NCBI GenBank assembly: GCA_019914945.1
Contig: CM034110.1
Span: 4,543,808-4,607,807 of the forward strand
DNA length: 64,000 nt
Direction: 5' to 3'
Origin: Typha latifolia
Taxonomy: Eukaryota > Streptophyta > Magnoliopsida > Poales > Typhaceae
The notes under the pieces were generated by a model that saw only the letters and a program-made list of their open reading frames with translations, ran no database searches and was not told the DNA's origin. Below are positions 9,694 to 22,204 of the stretch, in pieces. The translations under genes were made by a program, and so were the position numbers. Position 1 is the stretch's first letter, and each line of letters begins with the position of its first letter.

Positions 9694-11936
9694 TTTTTTT
9701 TTTGGTTGAGAAATAGTCTTTAGATTTGGCTAGTCACACAAAGGTAGACCAGACCAAACTTTACAACCATAGTGAGAAAGAGCCTATCTAGCAAGGTTAT
9801 GGGCAGTGATATTATTTAACCCACAAGTAAAATAGATAGGCAAGGTTATGGGTAGTGATTTCTTTTTCACCAACAAGTAAAATAGATCCTAATAGAATGA
9901 TAGAGAGTCAGCCACCTAGAGCACTCTTGGATAATAAAATGGAACATCCAAGGAGTGGAATTACCTAGACCGTTTAAGAATTTTACAAGAGTAAGCGAGT
10001 CGCTAAACACCTAGGATTGTCCTTGCTTCACCGAGAGCTAGCAAGTTTTTTGATACATTCATAAAGCGTCAGCACTTCACTGAATAAAGCATTCATGCAA
10101 TAGTCAACAAAGATAGAGATACCTTCAATGACGCTATGGGCCAGAAAATTAGTAGCAATGCCAAGCCCCCATTGGGCCGACTGACCTAACTTGCATTGAC
10201 CCAGTGGATTGGGTCAAGAGGAGCTGATGCCCCGATATAGTGAAGAAATGTCAAAATTAGAAAAAAATTATAAATATCCAATATTGTAGCGGTCACCGGA
10301 GGGTGGTGGGGATAGACATAAGGTAGGGTATCTCGTGGAGGAAGATGATGGCTAAAGTTTGGAAAAAGAAAATGGGTGACAATAGAGGTGATGATGGAAG
10401 ATTAATTTACTTCTACTCCTAGTTTACTTTTACGACTACTCGTGTGCTACTCTTACTCCTAAGATGGACTAAGGCTAAAAAATAATTTTCAGTTCTTCAA
10501 TAGATGATTTAATAAAGGAGCCTAACTCCTTATATATAGAGAGAGATCGGATACAATGAGTCCTACTAGAACTTGTCCAAAAGGCTGACACAACTCAAAT
10601 TAGAAATTATCTTAAAGACTTAACTAGACTTATATTAAAGACTTACATGACTTAATTAGACTTATCTTAATGACTTATATTACTTAACTAGATTTGCTGT
10701 AAGAGCTTACATCATAAATTTACTTAATCCGTTTCATATCAAGAAATATCCAAACACCTAGAATAGTGGTTATGCACTTTCAAATATAACCCCACATAGC
10801 TGAGACCAATGCGGAGGAGATGGAACTCTCCTAGTGATGCTTAGATAGGACATTGTAGGCAGACTTAATTGAGAAAGTGGCACATGATGTTGACATCCAA
10901 ACAAGCTTTTCTTTATGAGAGGTGGTAGCCAAGTTTATTGGAATACACATAATATTCTCAATCACTGAATTACAGAATAACTTATGGATAAGTGGTAAGT
11001 CCTAGTCATGGTTATGAATAAGATCCCTCACTACCAAGATAGAGATGGGCAGCTAGAGACCATTGAGGTCTTGGTAAGAAAGTCATGGGTCCTTGATGAT
11101 AGAAATGAAGCTACAATCACCAACAATCCATCTAATATTATTGTGTAGGAGATATTTTATCTTCATTATTGTTCTTCACACCCACAAAGCTCTGGGATTT
11201 ACTTTGTCACACCAAAAGAATGAGGACCAAAAATATCTTGCCCTAAGCAAACGATCCCAAGGGGAGTTCATGTCATTGACGAGCCTCCATGCATGCTTGA
11301 GTACCATTCTTATTTACAAGGGCCAAGTACTAATCTTGTTTACAAGGGCTAAGTCCTTGATTCCCAGGTCGCCACATTGGAGGGGTTTGCAGAAGCTGCT
11401 CCGACTTTTGAGATGCAAATAATGGTTATCACTATTAAATTCCCACCAAAAGTTTCTTACGGTTGGTTTGAGCCTGTCTAGGAGCACGCAAGGCAAGATC
11501 AAGGAAGACATAAAGTAGAGATGTATTGTACTCAGAACATACTAGAATTGGACGAGGTGGCTAGCATGGGAGAGTAGTTTGCTCTTCCATCTAGCCAATT
11601 TAGCTTGGAACTCTCAAATAAAAACTTGTAGGTCTTGGTCCTAGATTTAGGTAAGAGGAATGGAGATCTTATATATTTATCTTCCTTAGACAATTGTTGG
11701 ACTTTTATGTAGCTTTGATGATTCTTATAGTCTCCATTTGCACCCTTACAGAATAGGATCGAGGACTTCTCTATTAATTTTCTAGCCCGATAGCCAATAA
11801 GCTCAACTAGAGTGGCTTTTTCCTCAATGATTGCTTTCCCACATAGGAGTAAGTTGTCTGTGAACATAAGGTGGCTTAAGATCGGAGCTCCTCAAGTTAG
11901 TCGGAGGCCCTTGATCGAACTAGAGGAGATCACCTA
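9694..11936 (-). pseudogene. LINE (L1-type) ORF2 3' part, 5'-truncated, with poly-A end
   Basis: The minus strand carries the RT C-terminal half (11,930-11,532: LMFTDNLLLCGKA for the FADD box, then QLSKEDKYI and FLLPKSRTKTYKFL). The DRL...FWW ... CKPLQCGDLGIKDL region follows at 11,511-11,314. An RNase H remnant is at about 10,170-9,917 (DSLTLVKFLNGLGNSTPWMF). It ends in a T10 run on the plus strand (9,694-9,704), that is, the poly-A tail, as expected of target-primed insertion. FTDN replaces the catalytic FADD. Stops and shifts abound. A solo-type LTR sits inside at about 10,268-10,745. The 5' side ends at the LTR start at 11,937. Confidence 0.8.
10268..10745 (-). mobile_element. Solo-type LTR nested in the LINE
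   Basis: Reversed, this reads TAAGCTCTTACAGCAAATCTAGTTAAGT ..., a TATATATA box near 10,545, then GGAGTAGAAGTAAATTAATC and a CCACCC...CCGG segment. The same order occurs on the plus strand at 30,390-30,770, so the two are copies of one LTR family. It separates the RNase H part from the RT part of the LINE. Exact ends are not determined. Confidence 0.55.
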
Positions 11937-13500
11937 TGTAACACCCGAAAAAAAAAACTCGACGCACGCGCCCTTCCACCCCCATCCTCCATTTATTCTT
12001 CTTCTTCTTCTTCCCCTGTCGTGCACGCCACCGACACCCTACCCTTTTTTTTCTTCCTCCACCCCACTATCTCTCTCTCCTTCCCTCTCCTCTCTCTCGG
12101 GTTGCCGACGCCGGAGCCAACGAAGCCCCGGGGCCGACGAAGCCAAGTGCACGAACCACGGTAAGCCCCTAACCCCCCTTGTAATTTAGTAGATTAACCC
12201 CTCCCCCTCACTGTTGTCAGAGTCCTTGGCGGCCGACGACTGTGTCTAGCCGTCGGTCTGAGGGCTCAGGTGGAAGGGAGGGGCTCTCTAGTCGGGCTTC
12301 GGGCCCTTAGTGTTGGGAGGAGGGACCTCCATGGCCACTGGCCATGGAGCGCGCCTCGTCGCCCCGTCGGCGACGTGGGCCACCAACAGCACCAGGTCCT
12401 CCTCTTCCCCTCTGTCTTCCTCCCTCGAAGGAGATGGGGGAAGATGAGCGTTGGTGGGCATGGTGGGTTGCAGGCTGCAGCCCACCAACCCCAGGCCTTT
12501 AGTGGGTTGCAATCAGACCGCAGCCCACTAACTCAAAGATTTGGGTGGATCATGGTGGGCTGTGGCTGGACCCCCAGTCCACCTCAACCAACCTTGTGGG
12601 CTGCAGTTGGGCTGTAGCCGACCAGGACCTCCCTTGCCCTATTCGGTTAGGTCTAAGCTCAACCCAACACTCCAGCCTAGCCCATTTGGGCCCATTTGGA
12701 CCCTATAGCCCCATTTTTTTATTCCACCTAATCTATTAGCCTAACCACTCCCCTAAAAGATAATTTATTATCATCTAAATAGTGTGAAATTTAGGATGAC
12801 ATAGAACTCACCCTATGGGACACTTGACTCATGTATATGCCTAAACCTAAATTTGCTAATAATGAAATTAATTCTATTAATCTGTTAACCTTATGTATGG
12901 CTTTACTTACGTGTGAATTAATAGGATCGACATTGCGTGAGGAGGATTTTGGGATTCCGGAGGAGCCGGCTAGCTGAGGAAAACTAGAGTACTATGGAGA
13001 CCCTCTAGTCGAGTAGAGTTTATATAAGTCTAGAATACTGTAGTTACAGCTATTATACTTGCCATGACACTAAAGAAAATATTAGTAGTAATACATGCAT
13101 CTAGTGTACTATGATATATCTTGACATGTGTAGTTATTAATAGTTTACTCATTATGATATTATGATAATGTTAATGTTAGCATATGCATTAGTGTAATGA
13201 TGCTCTATATGTATCTTGTATGATAAACTCTTGCATAAATATTTGTTGTGAATATAGAATGTAACAATTATGATGACTATGACATGACTTATACACTCAT
13301 AGACACTGCACCACTTTCACCTATCATTAGTAGTCGGGTTCTGACTAAGCAGAGCCCCTACTCACTTAGCCTGAGGTTAAGGATAGAGTGTATCATATAT
13401 GAATATACTATTAGCGGCCTACACCTAAGGTCAGCTAGAACCCACGATTCACTACTTCTCGTGATTGAAGTCTAACCTCAGTAGCCCTTGAGATTGATCT
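11937..13500 (+). mobile_element. 5' part of a long gypsy-type LTR
   Basis: Begins TGTAACACCCG, an A10 run and a CT-rich leader (12,000-12,090), then a GC-rich part (12,100-12,720) and AT-rich sequence with the GGTTAAGGATAGAGTGTAT phrase also found near 6,650. This is the plan of long chromovirus LTRs. Open frames at 12,270-12,740 follow base composition and match nothing I recognise. The 3' end is not found; unrelated sequence follows about 13,500. Confidence 0.5.
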
Positions 13501-13710
13501 TTCGTCTAGATAGCCCTTAGGACGAAAGATTTTGTAGATGAGTAGAACATTGTTAATTGAAGAACCGATGTAGCCTCAAGAAGTCTCCTTCAATAATACT
13601 TCTTCAACCATCCTAGAGATAGGGCATCACAATCCTAATATATGATCTCCAAGATAGAGTCAAATCTAAGTCTTATCCGAACTCACGAGAATCCAAAATT
13701 TTCAAACTTC

Positions 13711-13970
13711 ATTGGTGCGTTCGAACGACCTGACTTGATCTCAGGTGCGTTCGAATGGGCCCGAGTGCGTTTGAACGCGACAGCTTGAATTCTTCAGGTT
13801 GCGTTCGAATGCGTTTGTGAACGCAGCTCTCAATCTGTGTGAACACAGTACCCGCATTTGAACGCATTTGTGAACACAACTCTTGGTCTGTGTGAACGCA
13901 GTACCCGCATTCAAATGCGTTTGTGAACGCACCGCGTTCGAACGCGTTTGTGAACGCGGTGTGAACTCAA
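13711..13970. repeat. GCGTTCGAACGC palindrome cluster with 53-bp tandem units (copy 3)
   Basis: Contains at least a dozen GCGTTCGAACGC-like words and CpG-decayed variants. Tandem units start at 13,811, 13,864 and 13,917 (period 53 bp: GCGTTTGTGAACGCA ... CTGTGTGAACGCAGTACCC), followed by a partial unit at 13,944. The minus-strand open frame here is a product of the repeat and not a gene. Confidence 0.75.
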
Positions 13971-14099
13971 CAACTTTTTTCCAATAATCTTGCAATTCTT
14001 CAAACCAGAGATATTCTATACTTGTATAAAGCTCATATACATGTAAAAATACTTCTCAGTCAAAATAGCCCTCAACCTATCAAGGAAAGTAGGGATGCC

Positions 14100-14822
14100 C
14101 ATAGATTTGGGCTCTATTGACCCCTCCAAGTGGACATGGTTTATTAGGGTTAAAGACAACAAACAAATTAGACTAACTCAACTCAACTCGACTAACTCAA
14201 CTAACTCGACTAACTTGACCCACGTGGTTAGATCTGTTAACTTGACTTGAATGAGACTTGATAATAGGCTCATTTAAGGCTCGAGCTTGGCACGGGCTCA
14301 TTCTGGCCTAGCTCGAGTTTAGCTCAAGTTGAGCTGAGCCAAGCTTGATCAAGCCCAAACTGATGGAGGAGGACGACGAGACAGCAGCTTAGTGAAATAT
14401 GAGGAGGACGACGAGGTGGCGGCTTGAGGAGGAAAATGAACACAGTGCAGTGGCTTGAAGAGGAGGACGAGGAGGAGCCGGCTTGTCAACGAAGAAGGCG
14501 GGCCGTGGTGGAGGAGGCGTGTTGCGGCTTTGAGCGATAGGGAAAGCGACAACCGATAGGGAGAGCAGCAAGCAGCGGTCGACTTAGGTTAGAAAGTTGG
14601 AAATTTGAGACGGGAAGAATTTAGGGTTTTACAGTTTAACTTATCTTTTTCTACCGAGCCTAGTGAGCCGAGCTTGAGCGAGCCATCTCTAGCTTGGCTC
14701 GGCTCGAAATTATTTTCAAGCCTTCTAAGGTGGCTCGGGCTCGGCTTAGCTCTACCCATGCTGAATCAACCTTGAGCTTTAGTCAAGCTGAGCCCGAGTC
14801 GCCCATTTATTTTGACAGCCCT
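14100..14822. mobile_element. hAT-like MITE rich in GAGCTCGAGCC words (ends uncertain)
   Basis: Ends in TTTGACAGCCCTA (14,810-14,822), the inverted form of a TAGGGCTGTCAA terminus, and may start at TAGGGATGCCC (about 14,090). Subterminal AGCTCGAG and GGCTCGGCTCG words, repeated and inverted, are common in small plant hAT-like elements. No target duplication was found, so the left end is tentative. Confidence 0.4.
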
Positions 14823-17079
14823 ATTGAAGACAATGAAGAAAGAGTTTCTACAAGTTTCCATAAAATCAATAGAGCCCTCTAAGACTCCAAGCCCAAAGAA
14901 GCGCCAACTTGAACCCCATGGAGTTGAAAGGTTTATTAGAGAAATTTATCGACTAAGGAGAGGCTAGGCTTCTGCGACTAAAGTAAATAATCTTTCTCCA
15001 TGTAGATGACAATGTCACTTTTTGTGTTTGAGATGAGCTCTGAGAAGTTGAGAATAAGCTCTTCATCTGAGGATCATGTAAATGCCAGGATGGAAGAAGG
15101 GAGAAAACAAGTCAGCCAGGTCAAGGTATGTTAAGAGGGCTAAAAGGCTTATCTTGGTTAGGGACAAATGAGAAAAGGGGGGTAGGAGACAGCATTTGTG
15201 GAAGGAAAGTGGCCGATCGAAAACCTCAAACAGGCTCAAGCATAAGAAGCCCATGCTTACACCCAAGACTAGATAAGAGAGTAAGAGAGAAGGAGCATGG
15301 GAAGGAGAAGAGGAGTTAGGGAGCAAGAGGAGTGAACAGCTGAGGGAACCGAAGGGAAGACTACTTCCGTGGGAAAAATCCTAGTAGACCTAAGAGGGAG
15401 ATTTTGTTCTCTTAGAGTTTGTTAATGATCAAACCCCTCTTCAATCTATCCTTAAATCTTTTCATGCACTCCAAAATCTAACCGCTAGACTATAGTACAA
15501 CAAAATTTGGTAAATTAATAAAAAATTTAAAAAATACACAAAAGAAGTCATATAAATCATAAATGAGACTAAATGGTGTGCTAGACCAGCCTCACTTGTC
15601 AAAGCTCTCATGTTTAAAGTGTCCTAGATATACTGCTTAGAAACAACCAAATTTCTTATCTCTCTTCTTCCGCTTATCATGTCTTCTCCAAATACTAAAG
15701 TCGGAGAATGATATTAACGAAAGTTGTCGTCAAGAGGAGTGGGTTTTGAGATTAAACACATTGATTGAGTTGGAGGCGACGAGCAACATGCGACCACTTG
15801 ATGGGCAATAATGATGATGATGATTTGGAGGTAGATGAACTATGACAAGGTTATGAGTTAGGATAAATAATACATAGATTAGATGCGGGACAAGTTGCAA
15901 GGTATGGGTTTGTGGGTGCCAATAATTGATTCGCCTTGATATCTTGATATAAAAATCCATATTACATAGGTTTGGATTTAGTCTAATTAGGTTAAGTGGT
16001 AAATGAGTCAATCTTCCTAATTTGATTATTAATGAGTTGTGTTCATATTTATTACATCAACCTAGTTAACCTATTTATAACCCGACCCAATAACCCATGA
16101 TAACTCATTTCTAATGAGATAACTGGATTATGATCTAAACAATTGTTTCATTACTCAAATAATCGATTTATAACACGATTTTTTTTTATTTATAACCCAA
16201 ATAATTTATATAATTTGAATAACTTGTGTCACCTAATAACTTTTTTTGACACATTTAACCCGTTTAATAAACTAGTTACGTTCGTGTTTAGAAATTCTAA
16301 CCTGTATAATAAATGAGTTGTATTCGTGTTTAGAATATTCGACATATTTAATAAAGGAGTCATGTTTGTGCTTGCATTACTATAGATCTGACCCAAACCT
16401 AGCAAACCTGACTCGGTTATCACCCCTAAGTCAGGTTTCTTACCTATATTTTAAGTAACAAGTTAATTAAGAATTTCATGGGTAAACGAATATCCGGTAT
16501 CCAAAATAAATTATACTAATCATATTCGGATCTAATTCTATTATTTTAAGTACCTCTTTATCCATATCCAAATCTGAATCCAAAATGGGTACCAAATTTG
16601 CACTTGTATTTAGTCCCATCCGGATATGATTTCAAGTCGGGTTGAACTTAATCCGACCCATTTTAACCCCTAGCTTGGAAAACACCTATTTCCAACAAAA
16701 TAAAATTAAATCAAGCTTCTATATTAAAATCAAACATCAAACCTCCAAGACAAAGTGGATCTTAAATGTCATATTAGAGAAGTAAGATAAGAATAATTTA
16801 AAAAATGTAAAAATATCATTTAAAATTAACGAATTATTCTATTTTTTATTCTATTTTCTAGATTCTTGTTAAATTAAAATTAGCTCTTACTCGGTATTAT
16901 TTTGACAAATATGAGTCTCTATATGTACTAAAAAGAGAAAATTTTATTTATAATATAGTCAAAATATAGGGTGTCATTTAAAATTTGAGATAATTTCACT
17001 TAAACTCATGACTATCACTTTTTTCTATTATACTAAAATATTATAATTATTCTAAAATATTTTTATTCCTTTAGGATTA
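14823..17079. other. Intergenic; no gene seen
   Basis: No supported coding sequence. The stretch 15,960-16,430 (CCTATTTATAACCCGACCC ... TTATCACCCCTAA) resembles the body of the MITE at 51,711-52,179 and is probably a decayed relative. The remainder is featureless AT-rich sequence. Confidence 0.35.
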
Positions 17080-17915
17080 CCATTATGATGTGATTTGAAC
17101 TAGATCGAATCACCTTGAAAGACATCGAACTCAATGGATTGAGTCTAGTTATCTTATTAACTATTTGATTTAGTTAGAGCCTTAGTATGTTAAGATTTTA
17201 TTTAATTAACTAAATTTAACTCTGCGTTTTAAAAAAATATTCGCAAGATAATCTACAGTCGCCCGAATAATATTTGGATAAGATTGTTAACCTCTAGATC
17301 TACAACTTTGGTATTCATGATTTCTCCAAATTCGGAATCTATTTGCGATGAAACGAAGGGTTAATCCGAGAAGATGAGGAAGACTGGTTTAATTAGTTTA
17401 TTAGGATTTTAACTTAGTTGTTTGAGTCCCTAGGGTGAGCCTCTATAAATATGTGAGGAAACCCTAATTGGAGTGGGAATTTGATAATTGAAATTGCCTT
17501 TATTTTCTTCTCAACTGTCTCAAGCCATTGACGCCCTCTCCGACCTCATTCCTTCCACCATCTAAGTCTGCTTCCTCTAACTTCTAATCCCCCTCTTCTA
17601 TAATAACTTATCCCCCTTCACACTAAGGAATTAACCTAGCACCTACTAGTTATTAAAGGGCTATCAAGCTAGGATTTATCTGACATTCAGCTATTGTTTG
17701 GCCGATATCTTAAGATCTAGCCATCTAAACTCTACAATCTTGGATTCGTTGGAAAGCTCTTTTCAAGAACGACAACATATCAAAAATGCAGGAAGATCAA
17801 ATAATTAGATTATCCGCAGCTTTCTTCAAAAGTCACGCCCTTAATCTAGTCCAGAACTTACGGATCGGATCAAGTCGGTTCATAACACATTATAGTTAAT
17901 TTTAGTAGAATATTC
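17080..17915 (+). mobile_element. Decayed gypsy LTR
   Basis: Matches 1,640-2,030 over several hundred bases: GATCTACAACTTTGGTATTCATG, GGAAGACTGGTTTAATTAGTTTATTAGG, then a TATA box (CCTCTATAAATATGTGAGG, near 17,440) and ACCCTAATTGG. The right-hand part (to TTCATAACACA) is unlike the 46-kb LTR end. No internal domains lie next to it. Confidence 0.45.
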
Positions 17916-19939
17916 CTAACATATTATTGTTAAGGTTAACAAACAGAGGTAAATAATTAAATTGCCTTTTCTTTCTTGAAGTTTAGAGCATAAAATTTTA
18001 TTAACGATCTTTTGAGAAATTGATACAAGGGCAAAATAATCTTTTGAATCTAAGTTCAATTTTAATCCTAATTTACTTTTAATCTGTTACTTATTAAAGC
18101 TCACGAGTAGAAAACATAATAAAATAAATTCCAACCTCATTACAAATAATATGATTAGATGTATTTCATTCAATTTTGTTCTTTTCCAAATAGCCAAATT
18201 CATTTCCAAATGAAATCAACTAAATCCCATCTATAATTGATTCCAAACATAGCCTTAGATGCCCCCAACTAGACGTTAACGTGTTAAACTATTATATGTG
18301 TCATCATAAAATACTCTTTATTAGGTTAAGACTATAATTTTGAAACGTTTGTACAATCATTCCTTTCTCAAAGTATACCTTTCCCATGGACGCATCTTTA
18401 TAATCATAGCAATATTAAATAACAATTGGCTCTAAAGCTTAAGCTTTTATGAAGATTCATAAGGGATAAGATAGTATGATTTTGTGGCTGATTCATTGAT
18501 ATCGACGACTACAGTTATTCTCTCTCTAAATAAATAAATAAAAAAAAACTTAAGAACTGTTAAAAATATATTTATTTATTAACCCAAAAACTTAGTCTTA
18601 ATAAGAAATAGACCACTACTATAAAGCATGCTAAGAAGCAACTTATTACTATTGAAAGCTAGTATAAATGATTAGCTAAGATCTTAGCATCAAAGACAAA
18701 TTGTTTCTCCTCTTTTAACCCTAGCTCTATTAGAGTTTCCTCTTTTATTTTTCTCTTCTCTTGCGCCACGATTGTTTTCGCAGCTCTGATGTCGGCCTTC
18801 TTCCTAGAGGATGGGAGTTTCCTATGTGATTAGTTTTTTCTTTTATATATATTTTTTTCTTTATTTTTGTCCTTTTCTCTTTCTTCCTTGGGCGTCGATA
18901 AAAGATCCAACATTGCCTCAGGATTTTGTCAATCCTTCCCCTCATGACCCTTCTCGTCTGCCTGTCGATAAGTTGGCCTTATTGTTTTTAATGAAGGGTG
19001 GCGGCGCAAGGAGTGCCACCACCTTGGATCTCTCTCTCCAGTAAGGTGGCTCAGGTCCAGGTGTAGTCGCACTCCTCTTCGCTAGTGTTTCCTTTAAAAG
19101 CACCAAGGGGCTCACTCGAATCGGTTGGTGCAATTTTGTGAGTGGTGATAAGATATTCATGGCTAGTCTTCCTCCTTCCCTTTCAGTAGCAATGAGATTT
19201 GGTAGTTGTCATATTGTTTTTATCTATTTGTCTTCTTATTAACTTACTAAAGGAGCTAAAGTCACTATACTACTTTTAAGATTCATGACGGTCTATAATT
19301 AGCTAGTCGATTGTGCTTGTGTGTTTTGGGTGTTTTAACATATATCTCATTTCATATGTGTATCAAACTTATAAAATCCAATTGAAATTAATAGATTTTG
19401 TATCTCCGAGAGCGCTTTTCATATTGGAAAACCAAATTGTCGTCAAAATAAGACGACTGAGTATTATGAATATATGTAATTTGACTTATTATGAAAATAG
19501 TGACATAAGAATAGGAAGGAACCTAATTTCATAACTTTTATGTGAATGCCAAATATGATTTTTATATACAAGTTCAGTAACTATGCTATAAATTTGAGTA
19601 AATATCATGCTTACAAAATATATTCAACATCATATTCACGTCCCTATTGGGATCGTCCACCGCCGTCCCTATCACTTTGGGATTATGGAGATAGGGATAA
19701 ATAGTTGAAAGAGACAACGCCAAAGTCAATTACTAATTTATCTTCTACCTAATTAATTAACGTAACAGCATCCTATAATGAGATAATTAAGAAAGTAGAC
19801 TCCTCATTTAGAATATTCCAGAGCATGAGGGGTATCATCGGTAATACGTCGATGACGAAAGGTGTGATACGAGAATTCACATGAAAATAAAATAATAATA
19901 ACTAAAAGTAATAGCAAGACGGAGTTGGAGGAGAAGAAA
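17916..19939. other. Intergenic upstream of the TFIIS-N gene; no gene seen
   Basis: AT-rich. Short open frames at 18,745-19,160 on both strands overlap one another and match no family I know. Nothing else is supportable. Confidence 0.35.
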
Positions 19940-20044
19940 GATAAAAAAAAAGAACGGAGAGAGAGAGAGAGAGAGAGGTTGCACGATAGAGAGAGAGAGG
20001 AGAGGAGAAGCGATTGGTTGTTTGCTAGGGTTTCTTCATTCTGG
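19940..20044 (+). promoter_or_regulatory. Promoter-proximal region and leader exon of the TFIIS-N gene, with GA tracts and telo-box
   Basis: GA dinucleotide tracts (19,958-20,000) are followed by TAGGGTTT (20,026-20,033; telo-box AAACCCTA on the other strand), then CTGG|GTAATT, a good donor at 20,044/20,045. GA-rich leaders and telo-boxes near the start site are common in broadly expressed plant genes. The transcription start and the leader exon are inferred; no TATA box stands out. Confidence 0.45.
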
Positions 20045-22173
20045 GTAATTTAATCTCACGTCCTTTTTTCCTGATCCTTTCCTTAGATCTCTTCGCTATT
20101 CCTTCGTAATTCTATCGTCGCTGTGTTCAATTCCACTTCTATGATATGATTTATGTTAAAAGATGCAATTCTTGAGCCATGTTAGAGTAATTTCGTTTTG
20201 TTTCTCTCTTTTTCTTTTTCTTCCTTGTCTAATGCTGGAAGGGGATCAGGTAGGATTTGAGGTTCAAAGGTTCTGGATAGATTTCCTCTTTTTCCGATGA
20301 TCTGAAATTTGTGATATTTATATGGAACGAGAGTTTCTTTATTTCTTTTACCACGTCGCCTGTTGTTATTTTACTAATTTTTTCTCCGTATCTTCAAATT
20401 CATAAATTGTGGGTTATTATCTTGGATATTTGAAGATAAGTTATGATCTTAGTTGCTTGATAAGGATCTTTTGTTGTTTGATTTTGTTAGAGATGGAATA
20501 CGCCAAAATTAATAAATTTTTAGAGCGAGTATAATTCCAAAACTTTGATCCACTATCGGTTTCCGTCTGCTGCTTTTAGGTCTTTCCATCTTTTTGCTTA
20601 TTAAATGACAGACTATTTAATATATAACTGTGGACAGTATGCAGACTAGACTTGGTAGTCAGCATTTGTAGAAATTGGAGTAAGATTTTGTTGATGATTG
20701 TAGAAAAATCATAGGAAAGTAGGAGCGTGCGACAGTTTGTTCTGTCAGTGCAACCGCATGGGGAAACCTGCCATATTAGGGCTACTGTTTTTTTCTTCTT
20801 TCATCTTTGTTGTTATTTTAATTAGCAAACCTTTTCTTCTTTTAGCTTGTATTTTCAGTTCATTTTTTGGTGTCAAGGCTGCAAATTTGGTTATTTGGTT
20901 CAGTAGACTATTGTCATTTGCGAATCTTTGTTTATGAAAGCTTTGTCTTTGAGATTACTTTTCCTCCATTTCCTTTTTGTTTTCATTCATTTATGTGAAC
21001 TCTGACTACTTTGTTAAGAAATCAAAATGATATAGTATCAATGCCTTGCAGTAGATTCATGAATTAGGGGCTCCTTTTTTATGCTATCAAGCCATTGTAC
21101 CCTCCTATGTCCCAATATCATCTTTTGGCTGTTCTATATAAGTTGATCGTAGAGACATAGACTGATTCTGAACACCCATACTAGTTAGATTGAGAATGTT
21201 ATCTCCACTTTGTCACCGGCAAACTTTATGAGATTTTTGGATGAGTATATCAATCAACAGAATGTACAGTCAAATATAATGCTTATATTGTGTTTCTAGG
21301 TCAACTTCTTGTGTCTACTCCCTTTGTCTTGTCCAGTAGTTTTTTTTTACTTTCTTTGTCATTATTATTGTCCTCAAGATTATACTCTTTAAAATCAATA
21401 AGTTTGCTTCCTGGTTTGGACACTGTTTCTTACATGTTGATTGGCATATTTAAATATGAAGGCAGCAATTGCATATTTGCAACCATGCCAGCATGGGATT
21501 GGCATAGAAAAATATTCCGAAAACCTTTTATAACTTAGCTCTTCTTAAGTTATATCTTCTCACTCAGTGAAGTAGATGCTGACAAGGATGAAGCTCTAGT
21601 ACTGGCATCTAGGATCTTTCAGGATTTGTTTGACTTTAATTTGAGCTAGAAACCAAAATAAATATTTCAGGAGTTTCCTCATTAAGATGTTTTAGAGTAA
21701 TTATAGATTTGGAAATGAAATGAGACGTTAGATTTGTAACTTGGACAAGTATTTTAAGGTGTATGTCTTAGGAAGTTTAACTACAAAATAAATTCTATGC
21801 ATAATCTTTTTTTCTGCAGAAAGTTTATAATGATTTGCGAATTAAATTTATGGTGTTCAATTCTAGATGGAGTAGAACTTAGATGTAATCACAGTATTAT
21901 TTGTAAAAAGATTAGTATGAAAGAGTGGAAGAAAATAATAGTAGTAATTTCCTACTACCAAATTTCTAACATGGAGGACTTAGCTTTGAAAGCTCTGTCC
22001 TTTCCAATGTTATGAACTTGATAATGTTGTATGTTATCATTTACTCTATCTCCTAATCCTTTTTGGGAGAAAGCCCTTATTGTTTGAGCATCGACAAGAA
22101 AATGCATGCTCTGTATGTGGTTGATAAATGATTGTTCTTTAATAGTAAGAGGATTTGAGAGAAGGCAAGGTAA

Positions 22174-22204
<31 letters not shown>

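Noticed and set aside
12270..12740. Open frames of 64-115 codons in a GC-rich region
   Set aside because: They lie within an LTR and overlap on both strands. No recognisable protein.
13741..13995. Minus-strand open frame with repeated Cys/His/Asn words
   Set aside because: It is the translation of the 53-bp palindrome repeat.
18745..19160. Opposed open frames of 66-77 codons
   Set aside because: They overlap on both strands, have no domain and no splice or leader context.
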